DNA of 64,000 nt from Megalopta genalis (lineage: Eukaryota > Arthropoda > Insecta > Hymenoptera > Halictidae): positions 248,001-312,000 of the forward strand of contig NW_027476202.1 of assembly GCF_051020955.1 (NCBI RefSeq), in the 5' to 3' direction. Below the pieces are notes generated by a model. That model was given only the letters and a program-made list of their open reading frames with translations, made no database searches and was not told where the DNA came from. The translations under genes and the position numbers were made by a program. Shown here one piece after another: positions 54,112 through 64,000 of this stretch. Within the stretch, counting starts at the first letter, position 1. Every line of letters starts with the position of its first letter.

Positions 54112-56151
54112 CATGCGAAACAATCGAGTTAGCTTTAAATCCACGCGAAACACATGATTTAACTCCAAATCAATGCGAAGTAGAAGGCATAGCTTCAAAT
54201 CCATGGGAATCAAATGGTTTAGCTTCAAATACTTGTGATATACATGATTTAGCTTCAACAGCATGCGAGAAAAACGAGTTAGTTTCAAATCCATGCGAAA
54301 CAAATGGTTTAGCTTCAAATAAATGCGAAGTAGAAGGCTTAGATTCAAATACATGAGAAACAAATGATATATGTTCAGATTATTGCGGTATAAGTGATTT
54401 AGCTAGAAATGCAGGCGAAACAAACGAGTTAGCTTCTAATCCATACTGAACACATGATTTAGCTTCAAATCAATTCAAAGTAGATGGCTTTGCTTCAAAT
54501 CCATGCGAAATAAATGAGTTACCTTCAAATACTTGCGATAAACAAGATTTAGCTTCAGCTGCATGGGTAACAAACGAGTTAGCATCAAATCCAAGCGAAA
54601 CACATGATTTAGGTTCAAATCAATTCGATGTAATTGGTTTAGCTTCAAGTCCAAGGGAAACACATGATTTAGCTTCAAATCAATGCGAGGTAGAAGGCTT
54701 AGCTTCAAATCCATGCGAATCAAACGGTTTAGCTTCAAATACTTGTGATATACATGATTTAGCTTCAACTGCATAAGAAACAAACGAGTTAGCTTTAAAT
54801 CCATGCAGAACACATGATTTAGCTCTCAATCAATGCGAAGTAGGAGGCATAGCTACGAATCCATGCGAAACAAACGAGTTAGCTTTAAATCCATGCAGAA
54901 CACATGATTTAGCTTCCACTGCATGCGAATCAAACGAGTTAGATTCAAATCCATGCGAAACACATGATTTAGCATCAAATCAATGCGAACTAGAAGGGTT
55001 ATCATCAAATCCGTGCGAATCAAATGGTTTTGCTTCAAATACTTGTGATGTACTTCATTTAGCTTCAACAGCATGCGAAACAAACGAGTTAGCTTCAAAT
55101 CCATGCGAAACACATGATTTAGCTTCAAATCAATGCGAAGTAGAAAGGTTATATTCGAATCCATGCGAAACAAATGGTTTAGCTTCAAACACTTGTGATA
55201 TACATGACTTAGCTTCAACTGCATGCGAAACAAAAGAGTAAGCTTTAAATCCATGCGGAACACATGATTTAGCTCCAAATCAATGCGAAGTAGGAGGCAT
55301 AGCTTCAAATCCATGCCAAACAAACGGTTTAGCATCAAATACTTGTGATATACATGGTTTAGCTTCAACTGCATGCGAAACAAACGAGTTAGCTTTAAAT
55401 CCATGCGGAACACATGATTTAGCTCCAAATCAATGCGAAGTAGGAGGCATAGCTTCAAATCCATGTCAAACAAACGGTTTAGCATCAAATACTTGTGATA
55501 TACATGGTTTAGCTTCAACTGCATGCGAAACAAACGAGTTAGTTTCAACTGCGTGCGAAACACATGATTTAGCTTCAAATTCATTCGAAATACATGGTTT
55601 TGATTAATATTCATGCGAAACAAATGGTTCAGCTTCAAACACCTGCGATATACATGATTTAGCTTCAACTGTATACGAAACAAATGGTTCAGCTTCAAAT
55701 ACTTGTGATGTACATGATTTAGCTTCAACTGCATGCGAAACAAACGAGTTATCTTCAAATCAATGCGAAGTAGAAGGCTTAGCTTCAAATCCATGCGAAT
55801 CAAACGGTTAAACTTCAAATACTTGTGATATACTTGATTTAGATTCAAGTGCGTGCGAAACAAACGAGTTAGCTTCAAATCCAAGCGAAACACATGATTT
55901 ATCTTCAAATCAATGCGAGGTAGAAGGCTTAGCTTCAAACCCATGCGAATCAAACGGTTTAGCTTCAAATACTTGTGATATACTTGATTTATATTCAAGT
56001 GCATGCGAAACAAACAAGATAGATTCAAATCCATGCGAAACATATGATTTAACATCAAATCAATGCGAAGTAGAAGGCATAGCTTCAAATCCATGGGGAT
56101 GAAATGGTTTAGCTTCAAATACTTGTGATATACATGATTTAGCTTCAACAG
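54112..56151. repeat. 2,040-bp tandem unit, copy 1
   Basis: The unit is 68 monomers long and is followed directly by a second copy at 56,152 and a partial third at 58,342. In the lines I compared base by base, copies 1 and 2 were indistinguishable, including rare forms such as CATGCGAGAAAAACGAG, CAAAAGAGTAAGC and GATGTACTTCATTTAGC. This is the most recent large duplication in the window, or a possible assembly artefact. Confidence 0.87.
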
Positions 56152-58341
56152 CATGCGAAACAATCGAGTTAGCTTTAAATCCACGCGAAACACATGATTT
56201 AACTCCAAATCAATGCGAAGTAGAAGGCATAGCTTCAAATCCATGGGAATCAAATGGTTTAGCTTCAAATACTTGTGATATACATGATTTAGCTTCAACA
56301 GCATGCGAGAAAAACGAGTTAGTTTCAAATCCATGCGAAACAAATGGTTTAGCTTCAAATAAATGCGAAGTAGAAGGCTTAGATTCAAATACATGAGAAA
56401 CAAATGATATATGTTCAGATTATTGCGGTATAAGTGATTTAGCTAGAAATGCAGGCGAAACAAACGAGTTAGCTTCTAATCCATACTGAACACATGATTT
56501 AGCTTCAAATCAATTCAAAGTAGATGGCTTTGCTTCAAATCCATGCGAAATAAATGAGTTACCTTCAAATACTTGCGATAAACAAGATTTAGCTTCAGCT
56601 GCATGGGTAACAAACGAGTTAGCATCAAATCCAAGCGAAACACATGATTTAGGTTCAAATCAATTCGATGTAATTGGTTTAGCTTCAAGTCCAAGGGAAA
56701 CACATGATTTAGCTTCAAATCAATGCGAGGTAGAAGGCTTAGCTTCAAATCCATGCGAATCAAACGGTTTAGCTTCAAATACTTGTGATATACATGATTT
56801 AGCTTCAACTGCATAAGAAACAAACGAGTTAGCTTTAAATCCATGCAGAACACATGATTTAGCTCTCAATCAATGCGAAGTAGGAGGCATAGCTACGAAT
56901 CCATGCGAAACAAACGAGTTAGCTTTAAATCCATGCAGAACACATGATTTAGCTTCCACTGCATGCGAATCAAACGAGTTAGATTCAAATCCATGCGAAA
57001 CACATGATTTAGCATCAAATCAATGCGAACTAGAAGGGTTATCATCAAATCCGTGCGAATCAAATGGTTTTGCTTCAAATACTTGTGATGTACTTCATTT
57101 AGCTTCAACAGCATGCGAAACAAACGAGTTAGCTTCAAATCCATGCGAAACACATGATTTAGCTTCAAATCAATGCGAAGTAGAAAGGTTATATTCGAAT
57201 CCATGCGAAACAAATGGTTTAGCTTCAAACACTTGTGATATACATGACTTAGCTTCAACTGCATGCGAAACAAAAGAGTAAGCTTTAAATCCATGCGGAA
57301 CACATGATTTAGCTCCAAATCAATGCGAAGTAGGAGGCATAGCTTCAAATCCATGCCAAACAAACGGTTTAGCATCAAATACTTGTGATATACATGGTTT
57401 AGCTTCAACTGCATGCGAAACAAACGAGTTAGCTTTAAATCCATGCGGAACACATGATTTAGCTCCAAATCAATGCGAAGTAGGAGGCATAGCTTCAAAT
57501 CCATGTCAAACAAACGGTTTAGCATCAAATACTTGTGATATACATGGTTTAGCTTCAACTGCATGCGAAACAAACGAGTTAGTTTCAACTGCGTGCGAAA
57601 CACATGATTTAGCTTCAAATTCATTCGAAATACATGGTTTTGATTAATATTCATGCGAAACAAATGGTTCAGCTTCAAACACCTGCGATATACATGATTT
57701 AGCTTCAACTGTATACGAAACAAATGGTTCAGCTTCAAATACTTGTGATGTACATGATTTAGCTTCAACTGCATGCGAAACAAACGAGTTATCTTCAAAT
57801 CAATGCGAAGTAGAAGGCTTAGCTTCAAATCCATGCGAATCAAACGGTTAAACTTCAAATACTTGTGATATACTTGATTTAGATTCAAGTGCGTGCGAAA
57901 CAAACGAGTTAGCTTCAAATCCAAGCGAAACACATGATTTATCTTCAAATCAATGCGAGGTAGAAGGCTTAGCTTCAAACCCATGCGAATCAAACGGTTT
58001 AGCTTCAAATACTTGTGATATACTTGATTTATATTCAAGTGCATGCGAAACAAACAAGATAGATTCAAATCCATGCGAAACATATGATTTAACATCAAAT
58101 CAATGCGAAGTAGAAGGCATAGCTTCAAATCCATGGGGATGAAATGGTTTAGCTTCAAATACTTGTGATATACATGATTTAGCTTCAACAGCATGCGAAA
58201 CAAACGAGTTAGCTTCATATCCATGCGAAACACATGATTTAGCTTCAAATCAATGCGAAGTAGGAGGGTTATCTTCGAATCCATGCGAAACAAATGGTTT
58301 AGCTTCAAACACTTGTGATATACATGATTTAGCTTCAACTG
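56152..58341. repeat. 2,040-bp tandem unit, copy 2, with one extra 150-bp pentamer
   Basis: This copy is 2,190 bp long because one pentamer (about 58,201-58,350, marked by TTAGCTTCATATCC and GTAGGAGGGTTATC) is present that copy 1 lacks. Everything else matches copy 1 at an offset of 2,040 bp before the insertion. Confidence 0.87.
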
Positions 58342-59375
58342 CATGCGAAACAATCGAGTTAGCTTTAAATCCACGCGAAACACATGATTTAACTCCAAAT
58401 CAATGCGAAGTAGAAGGCATAGCTTCAAATCCATGGGAATCAAATGGTTTAGCTTCAAATACTTGTGATATACATGATTTAGCTTCAACAGCATGCGAGA
58501 AAAACGAGTTAGTTTCAAATCCATGCGAAACAAATGGTTTAGCTTCAAATAAATGCGAAGTAGAAGGCTTAGATTCAAATACATGAGAAACAAATGATAT
58601 ATGTTCAGATTATTGCGGTATAAGTGATTTAGCTAGAAATGCAGGCGAAACAAACGAGTTAGCTTCTAATCCATACTGAACACATGATTTAGCTTCAAAT
58701 CAATTCAAAGTAGATGGCTTTGCTTCAAATCCATGCGAAATAAATGAGTTACCTTCAAATACTTGCGATAAACAAGATTTAGCTTCAGCTGCATGGGTAA
58801 CAAACGAGTTAGCATCAAATCCAAGCGAAACACATGATTTAGGTTCAAATCAATTCGATGTAATTGGTTTAGCTTCAAGTCCAAGGGAAACACATGATTT
58901 AGCTTCAAATCAATGCGAGGTAGAAGGCTTAGCTTCAAATCCATGCGAATCAAACGGTTTAGCTTCAAATACTTGTGATATACATGATTTAGCTTCAACT
59001 GCATAAGAAACAAACGAGTTAGCTTTAAATCCATGCAGAACACATGATTTAGCTCTCAATCAATGCGAAGTAGGAGGCATAGCTACGAATCCATGCGAAA
59101 CAAACGAGTTAGCTTTAAATCCATGCAGAACACATGATTTAGCTTCCACTGCATGCGAATCAAACGAGTTAGATTCAAATCCATGCGAAACACATGATTT
59201 AGCATCAAATCAATGCGAACTAGAAGGGTTATCATCAAATCCGTGCGAATCAAATGGTTTTGCTTCAAATACTTGTGATGTACTTCATTTAGCTTCAACA
59301 GCATGCGAAACAAACGAGTTAGCTTCAAATCCATGCGAAACACATGATTTAGCTTCAAATCAATGCGAAGTAGAA
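58342..59375. repeat. 2,040-bp tandem unit, partial copy 3
   Basis: This matches copy 2 at an offset of 2,190 bp until about 59,375, where copy 2 has TAGAAAGGTTATATTCG and this copy has TAGAAGGCTGATCTTC. The end coincides with the border of region III; register slips shortly afterwards at about 59,396 (CCATGCAAACAATTGG). Confidence 0.85.
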
Positions 59376-60633
59376 GGCTGATCTTCAAATCCATGCAAAC
59401 AATTGGTTTAGCTTCAAATACTTGTGATATAAATGATTTAGCTTCAACAGCATGCGAAACAAACGAGTTAGCTTTAAATCCATGCGAAACACATCATTTA
59501 GATTAATATCAATGCGAAGTTGAAGGCTTATCTTCGAATCCATGCGAGACAAATGGTTTAGCTTCAAATATTTGTGATATACATGATTTAGCTCCAAATG
59601 CAGGCGAAATAACGAGTTAGCTCTAAAACCATGCGAAACACATGATTTGGCTTCAAATCAATGCTATGTAGCAGGCTTAGCTTCAAATCCATGCGAAAGA
59701 CATGAATTACACCCAAATCAATGCGAATCACATGATTTAGCTTCAAATCAATGCGAAGTAGAATGCTTAGCTTCAAATCCATGCGAAACACATAATTTAA
59801 CTTCAAATCAATGCCAAGACGGAGGCTTATCTTCGAATCAATGCGAAACAAATGGTTTAGCCTCAAATACTTGTGATATACATCATCTAGCTTCAAATGC
59901 ATGCGAAACAAACGAGTTAGCTTCAAATCCAGCGAAAAACATGATTTAAGTTCAAATCAACGTGAAGTAGAATGCTTAGTTTTAAATCCACGCGAAACGA
60001 AAGATTTAGCTTCAAATACTTGCCAATATAAGTGATATAGCTTCAAATGCAGGCGAAACAAATGAGTGCGCTTTAAATCCATGCGAAACACATCATTTGG
60101 CTTCAAATCAATGCGAAGTAGAAGGCTTAGCTTCAAATCCATGCGAATCAAACGGTTTAGCTTCAAATACTTGTGATATACTTGATTTAGATTCAAGTGC
60201 GTGCGAAACAAACGAGTTAGCTTCAAATCCAAGCGAAACACATGATTTATCTTCAAATCAATGCAAGGTAGAACGCTTAGCTTCAAATCCATGCGAATCA
60301 ATCGGTTTAGCTTCAAATACTTGTGATATGCATAGTTTAGATTCAAGTGCATGCGAAACAAACGAGTTAGCTTCAAATCCATGCGAAACACATGATTTAT
60401 CTTCAAATCAATGCGAGGTAGAAGGCTTAGCTTCAAATCCATGCGAATCAAACGGTTTAGCTTCAAATACTTGTGATATGCTTGATTTATATTCAAGTGC
60501 AGCGAAACAAACGAGATAGATTCAAATCCATGCGAAACACATGATTATAACTCCAAATCAATGCGAAGTAGAAGGCATAGCCTTAAATCCATGGGAATCA
60601 AATGGTTTAGCTTCAAATACTTGTGATATACAT

Positions 60634-62130
60634 GATTTAACTTCAATTGCATGTGATACAAACGAGTTAGCTTAAAATCCAAGCGGAACACATGATATAG
60701 CTTCAAATCAATGCGAAGTAGAATGCTGAGTTTCAAATCCATGCGAAACAAATGGTTTTGCTTCAAATGCTTGTGATATACATAATTTAGCTTCAACTGC
60801 ATGCGAAACAAACGAGTTAGCTTAAAATTCAGACGAAACACATTATTTAGCTTCAAATCAATGCGAAGTAGAAGGCTTATCTTCGACTCCATGCGAAACA
60901 AATGGAATAGCTTCAAATACTTGGGATTACATGATTCAGATTCAACTGCATGCGAAACAAACGAGCTGGCTTCAAATTTCAGCGAAACAAATGATTTAGC
61001 TTCAAATCAATGCGAAGTAGAAGGCTGATCTTCGAATCCACACGAAACAGATGGTTTAGATTCAAATACTTGTAATATACATGATTTAGGTTCAACAGCA
61101 TGCGAAACAAACGAGTTAGCTTCAAATCCATGCGAAACACATGATATAGCTTCAAATGAATGCGAAGTAGAAGGCTTATATTCGAAACCATGCTAAACAA
61201 ATGGTTTAGCTCAAATACTTGGGATATACATGGTTTAGATTCAACTGCATGCGAAACAAACGAGTTAGCTTCAAATCCATGCGAAACACATCATTTAGAT
61301 TAACATCAATGCGAAGTAGAAGGCTTATCTTCGAATCCATGCGAGACAAATGGTTTAGCTACAAATATTTGTGATATACATGATTTAGCTCCAAATGCAG
61401 GCGAAATAACGAGTTAGCTTCAAATCCATGCGAAACACATGATTTGGCTTCAAATGAATGCGAAGTAGAAAGCTTATATTCGAATCCATGCGAGACAAAT
61501 GGTTTAGCTACAAATATTTCTGATATACATGATTTAGCTTAAAATGCCGGCGAAACAAGCGAGTTAGCTTCATAGATAAGCGAAACACATGATTTATCGA
61601 CAAATTCATCCGAAACACATGGTTTAGCTTAATATTCATGCGAAACAAATGGTTTAGCTTCAAATACTTCTGATATACATGATTTAGCTTCAACTGCATG
61701 CGAAACAAACCAGTTAGCTTCAAATCCAAGCGAAACATATGATTTAGCTTCAGATCAATGCGAAGTAGAAGGCCTAGCTTCAAATCCATGCGAATCCAAT
61801 GGTTTAGTTTCAAATACTTGTGATATACATGATTTAGATTCAACTGCATGCGAAACGAACGCGTTAGCTTCAAATCCAAGCGAAACACATGACTTAGCTT
61901 CTAATCAATGCGAAGTAGAAGGCTTAACTTCAAATCCATGCGAATCAAATTGTTTAGGTTCAAATACTTGTGATATACATGATTTAGCTTCAACAGCATG
62001 CGAAACATACGAGAATACTTCACTTCCAAAGGAATCACGTGATTTAGTTTCAAATCAATGCGAAGTAGAAGGCTAATCTTCAAAACCATGCAAAACAAAT
62101 CATTTAGATTCAAATACTTGTGATATACAT
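60634..62130. repeat. 1,497-bp tandem duplication, copy 1
   Basis: This copy matches 62,131-63,627 at a constant offset of 1,497 bp (50 monomers minus 3 bases). Shared marks are CTTCAATTGCATGTGATAC, TACTTGGGATTACATG, AATTTCAGCGAAAC, TTAGCTCAAATACTTGGG and AAAATGCCGGCGAAAC. I noticed only a handful of differences, for example TTCAGACG versus TTCATACG, GATTCAACTG versus GATACAACTG and TTCATCCG versus TTCATGCG. Confidence 0.9.
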
Positions 62131-63627
62131 GATTTAACTTCAATTGCATGTGATACAAACGAGTTAGCTTAAAATCCAAGCGGAACTCATGATATAGCTT
62201 CAAATCAATGCGAAGTAGAATGCTGAGTTTCAAATCCATGCGAAACAAATGGTTTTGCTTCAAATGCTTGTGATATACATAATTTAGCTTCAACTGCATG
62301 CGAAACAAACGAGTTAGCTTAAAATTCATACGAAACACATTATTTAGCTTCAAATCAATGCGAAGTAGAAGGCTTATCTTCGACTCCATGCGAAACAAAT
62401 GGAATAGCTTCAAATACTTGGGATTACATGATTCAGATACAACTGCATGCGAAACAAACGAGCTGGCTTCAAATTTCAGCGAAACAAATGATTTAGCTTC
62501 AAATCAATGCGAAGTAGAAGGCTGATCTTCGAATCCACACGAAACAGATGGTTTAGATTCAAATACTTGTAATATACATGATTTAGGTTCAACAGCATGC
62601 GAAACAAACGAGTTAGCTTCAAATCCATGCGAAACACATGATATAGCTTCAAATGAATGCGAAGTAGAAGGCTTATATTCGAAACCATGCTAAACAAATG
62701 GTTTAGCTCAAATACTTGGGATATACATGGTTTAGATTCAACTGCATGCGAAACAAACGAGTTAGCTTCAAATCCATGCGAAACACATCATTTAGATTAA
62801 CATCAATGCGAAGTAGAAGGCTTATCTTCGAATCCATGCGAGACAAATGGTTTAGCTACAAATATTTGTGATATACATGATTTAGCTCCAAATGCAGGCG
62901 AAATAACGAGTTAGCTTCAAATCCATGCGAAACACATGATTTGGCTTCAAATGAATGCGAAGTAGAAAGCTTATATTCGAATCCATGCGAGACAAATGGT
63001 TTAGCTACAAATATTTCTGATATACATGATTTAGCTTAAAATGCCGGCGAAACAAGCGAGTTAGCTTCATAGATAAGCGAAACACATGATTTATCGACAA
63101 ATTCATGCGAAACACATGGTTTAGCTTAATATTCATGCGAAACAAATGGTTTAGCTTCAAATACTTCTGATATACATGATTTAGCTTCAACTGCATGCGA
63201 AACAAACCAGTTAGCTTCAAATCCAAGCGAAACATATGATTTAGCTTCAGATCAATGCGAAGTAGAAGGCCTAGCTTCAAATCCATGCGAATCCAATGGT
63301 TTAGTTTCAAATACTTGTGATATACATGATTTAGATTCAACTGCATGCGAAACGAACGCGTTAGCTTCAAATCCAAGCGAAACACATGACTTAGCTTCTA
63401 ATCAATGCGAAGTAGAAGGCTTAACTTCAAATCCATGCGAATCAAATTGTTTAGGTTCAAATACTTGTGATATACATGATTTAGCTTCAACAGCATGCGA
63501 AACATACGAGAATACTTCACTTCCAAAGGAATCACGTGATTTAGTTTCAAATCAATGCGAAGTAGAAGGCTAATCTTCAAAACCATGCAAAACAAGTCAT
63601 TTAGATTCAAATACTTGTGATATACAT
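62131..63627. repeat. 1,497-bp tandem duplication, copy 2
   Basis: This is the second copy of 60,634-62,130, directly adjacent. It ends at about 63,627, where the next monomer is TAGCTTCAAATGC rather than TAACTTCAATTGC. Confidence 0.9.
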
Positions 63628-64000
63628 GATTTAGCTTCAAATGCATGCGAAACAAACGAGTTAGATTCAAATCCATGCGTATCACATGATTTACCTTCAA
63701 ATCAATGCGAAGTAGAAGGATTAGCTTCAAATCCAAGCGACTCACATGGTTTAGCTTCAAACAATTGTGATATACATGATTCAGCTTCAACTGCATGTGA
63801 AACAAACGTGTTAGCTACAAATTCAAGCGATAGACATGATTCAGCTACCAATCAATGCGATGTAGAAGGCTGAGCTTCAAATCCATGCGAAAAAAATGAT
63901 TTAGCTTCAAATATTTGTGATAAACATAAATTAGATTCAAATGCAAGCGAAACAATCGAGTTAGGTACAAATCCAAGCGAAACACATGGTTTAGCTTCAA

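Larger units (their letters stand above)
34231..59390. repeat. Region III: in-register core of the array, built from repeated blocks of about 1-2 kb
   Basis: From the last +1 event (CAAATTGTGAT, about 34,224) to a single-base loss at about 51,168 (TCAATCCATGCG), about 16.9 kb holds the 30-bp register without net slippage. From there to about 59,390 register is kept again. All length changes between block copies here are multiples of 30 bp. The minus-strand decapeptide frame is therefore open for long stretches (up to 831 codons), while the plus frame carries many stops. Homogeneous register is what recent block amplification would give; selection for frame is the alternative and I consider it weaker. 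Confidence 0.85.
1..64000. repeat. Satellite array of 30-bp monomers in 150-bp higher-order repeats, filling the window
   Basis: Every stretch of the window can be read as a variant of one 30-bp unit. The unit starts with TTAGCTTCAAAT, has ATGCGAA in the middle (positions 15-21) and ends in a 9-bp class-specific tail. Five tail classes recur: A ACACATGAT, B GTAGAAGGC, C TCAAATGGT or ACAAATGGT, D ATACATGAT (with middle TTGTGAT) and E ACAAACGAG. The usual order is A-B-C-D-E, giving 150 bp, but shortened pentamers are common. Neither end of the window leaves the array, so its true length is unknown and above 64 kb. About 2,130 monomers are present. I saw no unique insertion of any size. Known context: long gene-free arrays with higher-order structure are typical of eukaryotic centromeric or other heterochromatic satellites; assigning this array to one is inference. 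Confidence 0.97.
59391..64000. repeat. Region IV: right part of the array, indel-bearing and diverged
   Basis: Register slips again here, and monomers are more diverged than in region III. Examples are TACTTGCCAATATAAGTG at about 60,018, ACACCCAAATCAATGCG at about 59,710 and TACTTGGGATTACATG at about 60,920. The last 360 bp (63,640-64,000) are still recognisable monomers but differ from the consensus at many positions. Several rare variants are shared with region I. Confidence 0.85.

Noticed and set aside
1..64000. CRISPR array, because of regular 30-bp spacing with a conserved part and a variable part
   Set aside because: The variable parts are not unique spacers: only five tail classes recur hundreds of times, the units are directly adjacent, and no cas genes or leader are present.
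63640..64000. Exit from the array into unique sequence at the right end
   Set aside because: Monomers here are diverged but every 30-bp unit is still recognisable (TTAGCTTCAAA heads, GCGAAAC middles) up to the last base.
1..64000. Telomeric repeat, rDNA, tRNA genes or transposable-element remnants
   Set aside because: No TTAGG- or TTAGGG-type runs, no cloverleaf-like or rRNA-like sequence, and no terminal repeats or reverse-transcriptase-like frames were seen on either strand.

Overview
The whole 64-kb window is one tandem-repeat array. I found no recognisable gene, RNA gene, transposable element, origin, promoter or CRISPR locus, and no stretch of unique sequence. The unit is a 30-bp monomer. 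Each monomer has a shared head (TTAGCTTCAAAT), a shared middle (TGCGAA, or TGTGAT in one class) and a class-specific 9-bp tail. Five classes, called A to E here, usually follow in the order A-B-C-D-E and make a 150-bp higher-order repeat. Their tails are A ACACATGAT, B GTAGAAGGC, C TCAAATGGT or ACAAATGGT, D ATACATGAT and E ACAAACGAG. About 2,130 monomers fill the window. The consensus is about 37% GC.

Four regions can be told apart by how well they hold the 30-bp register. Region I (1-3,960) keeps perfect register and carries old, diverged variants. Region II (3,961 to about 34,230) has many inherited 1-bp indels and is built from duplicated blocks of 0.4-1.9 kb. Region III (about 34,231-59,390) is almost free of net indels and is made of repeated blocks of about 1-2.2 kb. 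Its last 5 kb (54,112-59,375) is a near-identical 2.04-kb tandem. Region IV (59,391-64,000) is indel-bearing again, contains a 1,497-bp tandem duplication, and shares rare variants with region I. This suggests that the interior expanded inside an older array whose relics survive at both edges.

Because 30 is divisible by 3, the consensus is open in one frame on each strand. The plus frame reads as a Cys-containing decapeptide such as LASNPCETHD. The minus frame reads as a basic, Leu-rich decapeptide such as LNHVFRMDLK. This produces open frames of up to 831 codons on the minus strand. They begin and end inside the array, are broken by stops and frameshifts, and show no flanking domain, so I treat them as by-products of the repeat rather than genes.

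Organism: a 64-kb gene-free satellite with nested higher-order structure points to a eukaryotic heterochromatic locus (centromeric, pericentromeric or subtelomeric). This is inference, and the species cannot be named from the sequence. CpG is kept in four of the five monomer classes, which argues against strong methylation-driven CpG decay. The most interesting points are the nested hierarchy, the A/T tracts phased at helical spacing in a unit that multiplies to nucleosome size (150 bp), the conserved-box/variable-tail design, the homology between the two edges, and length changes that occur in exact monomer or pentamer quanta.
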